Shown here: positions 7,098 through 8,541 of the stretch, one piece after another
How the letters are laid out: each line of letters starts with the position of its first letter
How positions within the stretch are numbered: position 1 is the stretch's first letter
Source of the DNA: an uncultured Muribaculaceae bacterium
Lineage (GTDB): Bacteria > Bacteroidota > Bacteroidia > Bacteroidales > Muribaculaceae
Direction of reading: 5' to 3'
Length of the DNA: 8,541 nucleotides
Assembly (NCBI GenBank): GCA_910589425.1
Contig: CAJUSZ010000047.1
Coordinates: 1 to 8,541 of the forward strand
The notes under the pieces: model-generated
Told to the model about the DNA's origin: nothing
Database searches by the model: none
Seen by the model: only the letters and a program-made list of their open reading frames with translations
Translations under genes and position numbers: made by a program

Positions 7098-7700
7098 TTA
7101 GAATTCGTAGCCGAGTTTCAGTGAGATGAACGACACGAACCTGTTTTTGCTGTATTTGTAGCCTTCGTCGTCGTAGGCGAATCCGGTGAGGCTCTGGCCT
7201 GTGTATGTCAGGCCGAGAAGGAATGCCGAGCGCTTCTGCCCGATTCTCAGTCCTACCGTGGGTCTGAGCATGAATCCGTCCTGAACGGTTCCGCCGATGT
7301 CGAGGGAATAGTATGGCACGGTGGTGCGGTAGTCGGTCGGGATCATGTTTCCCCTGACGTTTGCATAGATCGGGAATGCCCATTCCGACGAGCGGTAGCG
7401 CACCTTGTCATTGTCGAAATAATACCGTCCGCCGAAGCCCGCGCCCACACGAAGATATTCGCAGAAACGGTAGCCCGCGGTTACATCTATTTCAGCCAGT
7501 GCGAAATTGGAGTTTGATATTCTGCATGAATATCCTCCCACAGCCTCGGCCGCGATCCAGAATCCGGTCTCTGTGGCGGAATAGTTTTTCTGCAGCTGTT
7601 CGCGGCCGTTGACCTCAGGAAGACGGTTAACCTGATTCTCCTGAGCATGGAGCGTCATGGCCGCGCACGCGGCCAGAGCCAGTATTGAAGCTTTTACCAT
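7098..7700 (-). CDS. Outer-membrane beta-barrel protein
   Basis: A 200-aa protein with a signal peptide (1-19, cleavage after LHA). The mature part is made of alternating hydrophobic/polar strands with many aromatic girdle residues: GFWIAAEAVGGYSCR (46-60), ALAEIDVTAGYRFC (67-80), LRVGAGFGGRYYF (83-95), WAFPIYANVRGNM (107-119), YYSLDIGGTVQ (130-140), FMLRPTVGLRIG (143-154), AFLLGLTYTG (159-168) and RFVSFISLKLGYEF (187-200). It ends in Phe, the usual C-terminal signal for the BAM machinery. This fits a small barrel of about eight strands. Its start codon overlaps the stop of the preceding gene by 7 bases (ATGGTAA), implying translational coupling. It is the only integral outer-membrane protein in the operon and so a natural anchor or pore for the other products. 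Substrate or partner is unknown. Confidence 0.88.
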   Translation of the reverse strand: MVKASILALAACAAMTLHAQENQVNRLPEVNGREQLQKNYSATETGFWIAAEAVGGYSCRISNSNFALAEIDVTAGYRFCEYLRVGAGFGGRYYFDNDKVRYRSSEWAFPIYANVRGNMIPTDYRTTVPYYSLDIGGTVQDGFMLRPTVGLRIGQKRSAFLLGLTYTGQSLTGFAYDDEGYKYSKNRFVSFISLKLGYEF

Positions 7701-8194
7701 CCTGTGCCGAGATTTTTAACCATACCCTGTTTCTTGAGGTCTTTCTTCAGATTGGCGGCGTTGACGCGCACAATGGCCGACACTTTCCACTGTTTCCCCG
7801 CCTTGACGGTTCTGCGTGAGTTCGACACGAGCTGCACATATTTGTTGCAGTCCCCGTTTTTGAAGAAAGGCTCGAAAAAGTCGATGAACTCCTGTTCTTT
7901 GGTCGGGGATCCCATGATGGATTTCTGGGATGCCACGGAGCCGAATCCGGAGTTTGTGGCGTCATCATAGTCTCTGAAAAGCACGCCGTGAACCGCACAT
8001 TTGCCGAGATCCTCGTCGCTGACATCCTTCTTCTTGGATAGAATCGATACGAGTACCTGGCGGGCATTGTCGGAAGTCATGCCGGCTCCCTCCATCTGAT
8101 ATTCCTGCACAAGACCTTCGTCGTTTTTCTTGGCAAAGGCTCCGGCAGGCGAAAGGAGTATCAACGCCATGACCAAAAAGAAAATCTTTTTCAT
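7694..8194 (-). CDS. Secreted protein of unknown function, first clear gene of the operon
   Basis: A 166-aa protein with a clear signal peptide (1-21, cleavage after AFA), predicted soluble in the periplasm. Residues about 29-55 (QEYQMEGAGMTSDNARQVLV onward) form a strand followed by a helix of the G-x-G type seen at the start of FlgT-N/LPP20-like domains. The middle (about 66-100) is polar. FIDFFEPFFKNGDCNKYV (103-120), a strand region VSAIVRVNAANL (138-149) and the helix KKDLKKQGMVK (150-160) match the 163-aa lipoprotein two genes downstream. Cys66 and Cys116 could form a disulfide. The start is preceded by A/T-rich sequence and no Shine-Dalgarno site, normal for the phylum. The last codons overlap the start of the barrel gene by 7 bases, so the two products are probably made in a coupled ratio. 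The family is not recognised by name. Confidence 0.87.
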   Translation of the reverse strand: MKKIFFLVMALILLSPAGAFAKKNDEGLVQEYQMEGAGMTSDNARQVLVSILSKKKDVSDEDLGKCAVHGVLFRDYDDATNSGFGSVASQKSIMGSPTKEQEFIDFFEPFFKNGDCNKYVQLVSNSRRTVKAGKQWKVSAIVRVNAANLKKDLKKQGMVKNLGTGW

Positions 8195-8228
8195 AATATA
8201 ATGATTCGTTGGTTATGTGAAGTCGTTT

Positions 8229-8393
8229 TTATTGTCCAGAGTGAGATACAGCCGTTTGAAGTGATATTGTGTCTTTTACCATTGCGGGCAGCATATCCGT
8301 TTCCCCGGATTCCTTATGCCCCTTGATCTGATTTATTGGCATAATGTCGTTTAAGTCAGTCAGACCGGATAGTAAAACCGAATATCGTTTCAT
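8229..8393 (-). CDS. Possible small ORF, 54 aa, upstream of the operon
   Basis: ATG at 8393 opens a 54-codon frame ending in TAA at 8231-8229, 34 bases before the first clear operon gene and on the same strand. The product begins MKRYSVLLSGLTDLNDIMPI and ends TAVSHSGQ. It has no signal peptide, membrane segment or motif that I recognise. A frame of this length is not rare by chance in 347 bases, and the same stretch also carries a 32-codon frame on the other strand and inverted repeats. It could be a small protein, a leader ORF, or noise. I rate it as weakly supported. Confidence 0.2.
   Translation of the reverse strand: MKRYSVLLSGLTDLNDIMPINQIKGHKESGETDMLPAMVKDTISLQTAVSHSGQ
8295..8310. repeat. 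Short inverted repeat ATCCG/CGGAT
   Basis: ATCCG (8295-8299) and CGGAT (8306-8310) form a 5-bp perfect stem around a 6-base loop. It may be part of a structured leader but is short enough to be chance. Confidence 0.3.
8314..8344. repeat. Inverted repeat TTATGCC/GGCATAA
   Basis: TTATGCC (8314-8320) and GGCATAA (8338-8344) are perfect 7-base inverted arms separated by 17 bases. A further GGGCATAA occurs at 8526-8533. The geometry could suit a regulator binding site or an RNA hairpin. It lies within the possible small ORF. Confidence 0.4.
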
Positions 8394-8401
8394 TGAGCGG
8401 A

Positions 8402-8423
8402 ATGCCTTGTGTGATCAGGGCAT
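8402..8423. repeat. Hairpin ATGCCTTG/CAGGGCAT
   Basis: ATGCCTTG (8402-8409) and CAGGGCAT (8416-8423) pair over 8 positions around a 6-base loop. As plus-strand RNA one pair is G-U; as minus-strand RNA the same position is a C-A mismatch. The outer ATGCC/GGCAT pair is the same as in the repeat at 8314-8344. Confidence 0.4.
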
Positions 8424-8427
8424 CCCA

Positions 8428-8447
8428 TTTGTCGTTTTATAGACAAA
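8428..8447. repeat. Inverted repeat TTTGTC/GACAAA
   Basis: TTTGTC (8428-8433) and GACAAA (8442-8447) form a perfect 6-bp stem with an 8-base AT-rich loop, immediately beside the previous hairpin. On the minus strand it would sit early in any leader starting near 8463. Confidence 0.35.
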
Positions 8448-8468
8448 AGTCTCACAGCAAATTCAATG

Positions 8469-8506
8469 CAAAGTAAGTGTAAATTTTTAGAAACTGTTTA
8501 AATTTG
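8469..8506. promoter_or_regulatory. Candidate promoter boxes, possibly divergent
   Basis: The minus strand reads TTACTTTG at 8476-8469, one mismatch from the Bacteroidota -7 consensus TAnnTTTG and followed by GCA as at the aroE promoter; it could drive the operon. The plus strand reads TAAATTTG at 8499-8506, an exact consensus match pointing out of the window. Neither has a TTTG -33 element at the expected 19-21-base spacing, so both are tentative. Confidence 0.25.
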
Positions 8507-8541
8507 ATGTTCAAAAAATGTTATAGGGCATAACAAACCCT

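Larger units (their letters stand above)
8195..8541. other. Operon upstream region (347 bases), no strong gene
   Basis: This is the likely control region of the six-gene operon. It holds four inverted repeats between 8295 and 8447, a possible 54-codon minus-strand ORF (8229-8393), and AT-rich sequence with promoter-like boxes at 8469-8506. If transcription of the operon begins near 8463, the first well-supported gene would have a leader of about 270 bases, long enough for structured RNA control. Confidence 0.5.

Noticed and set aside
8344..8442. A 32-codon plus-strand ORF in the operon upstream region
   Set aside because: Short, no recognisable motif or start signals, and it overlaps the inverted repeats and the equally weak minus-strand small ORF.

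Overview
The window looks like the chromosome of a member of the Bacteroidota, most likely order Bacteroidales (the Muribaculaceae would fit, but this is inference). The reasons are: AroE and ComEC proteins of the Bacteroidales type, no Shine-Dalgarno sequence before most starts, a TAnnTTTG-type -7 promoter element directly before aroE, and several secreted proteins resembling families I know only from that phylum. All eight well-supported genes lie on the minus strand, so transcription runs from high to low coordinates. I see no tRNA, rRNA, CRISPR array, transposase or integrase.

Region 1 (about 8541 down to 2919) holds a probable operon of six genes that all begin with a signal peptide or lipoprotein signal. 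In order they encode a 166-aa periplasmic protein, a 200-aa outer-membrane beta-barrel protein, a 163-aa lipoprotein paralogous to the first, a 317-aa protein resembling DUF6175, a 315-aa protein with an alpha/beta N-terminal domain and a helical repeat C-terminal half, and a 509-aa alanine/glycine-rich protein. The first two genes overlap by 7 bases, and the next gaps are 14, 49 and 21 bases. The last gene follows a 171-base gap. A strong rho-independent terminator closes the unit just after the 509-aa gene. The function is unknown. The set looks like a cell-envelope assembly with one outer-membrane barrel, one lipoprotein and four soluble or membrane-associated periplasmic partners. Some members show loose similarity to the LPP20/FlgP/FlgT and CsgG/TolB-N fold families.

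Region 2 (2849 down to 108) is housekeeping: aroE (shikimate dehydrogenase) followed 39 bases later by comEC (DNA-uptake channel protein without the C-terminal nuclease-like domain). aroE appears to have its own promoter, whose -7 box abuts the tail of the preceding terminator and lies only 4 bases before the ATG, so its mRNA may be leaderless.

The 347-base region upstream of the operon (8195-8541) has no strong gene. It holds several inverted repeats (including ATGCC/GGCAT pairs), a possible 54-codon small ORF, and AT-rich promoter-like sequence near the window edge. The 107 bases after comEC hold only a weak hairpin. The candidate undescribed system here is the six-gene secreted cassette.
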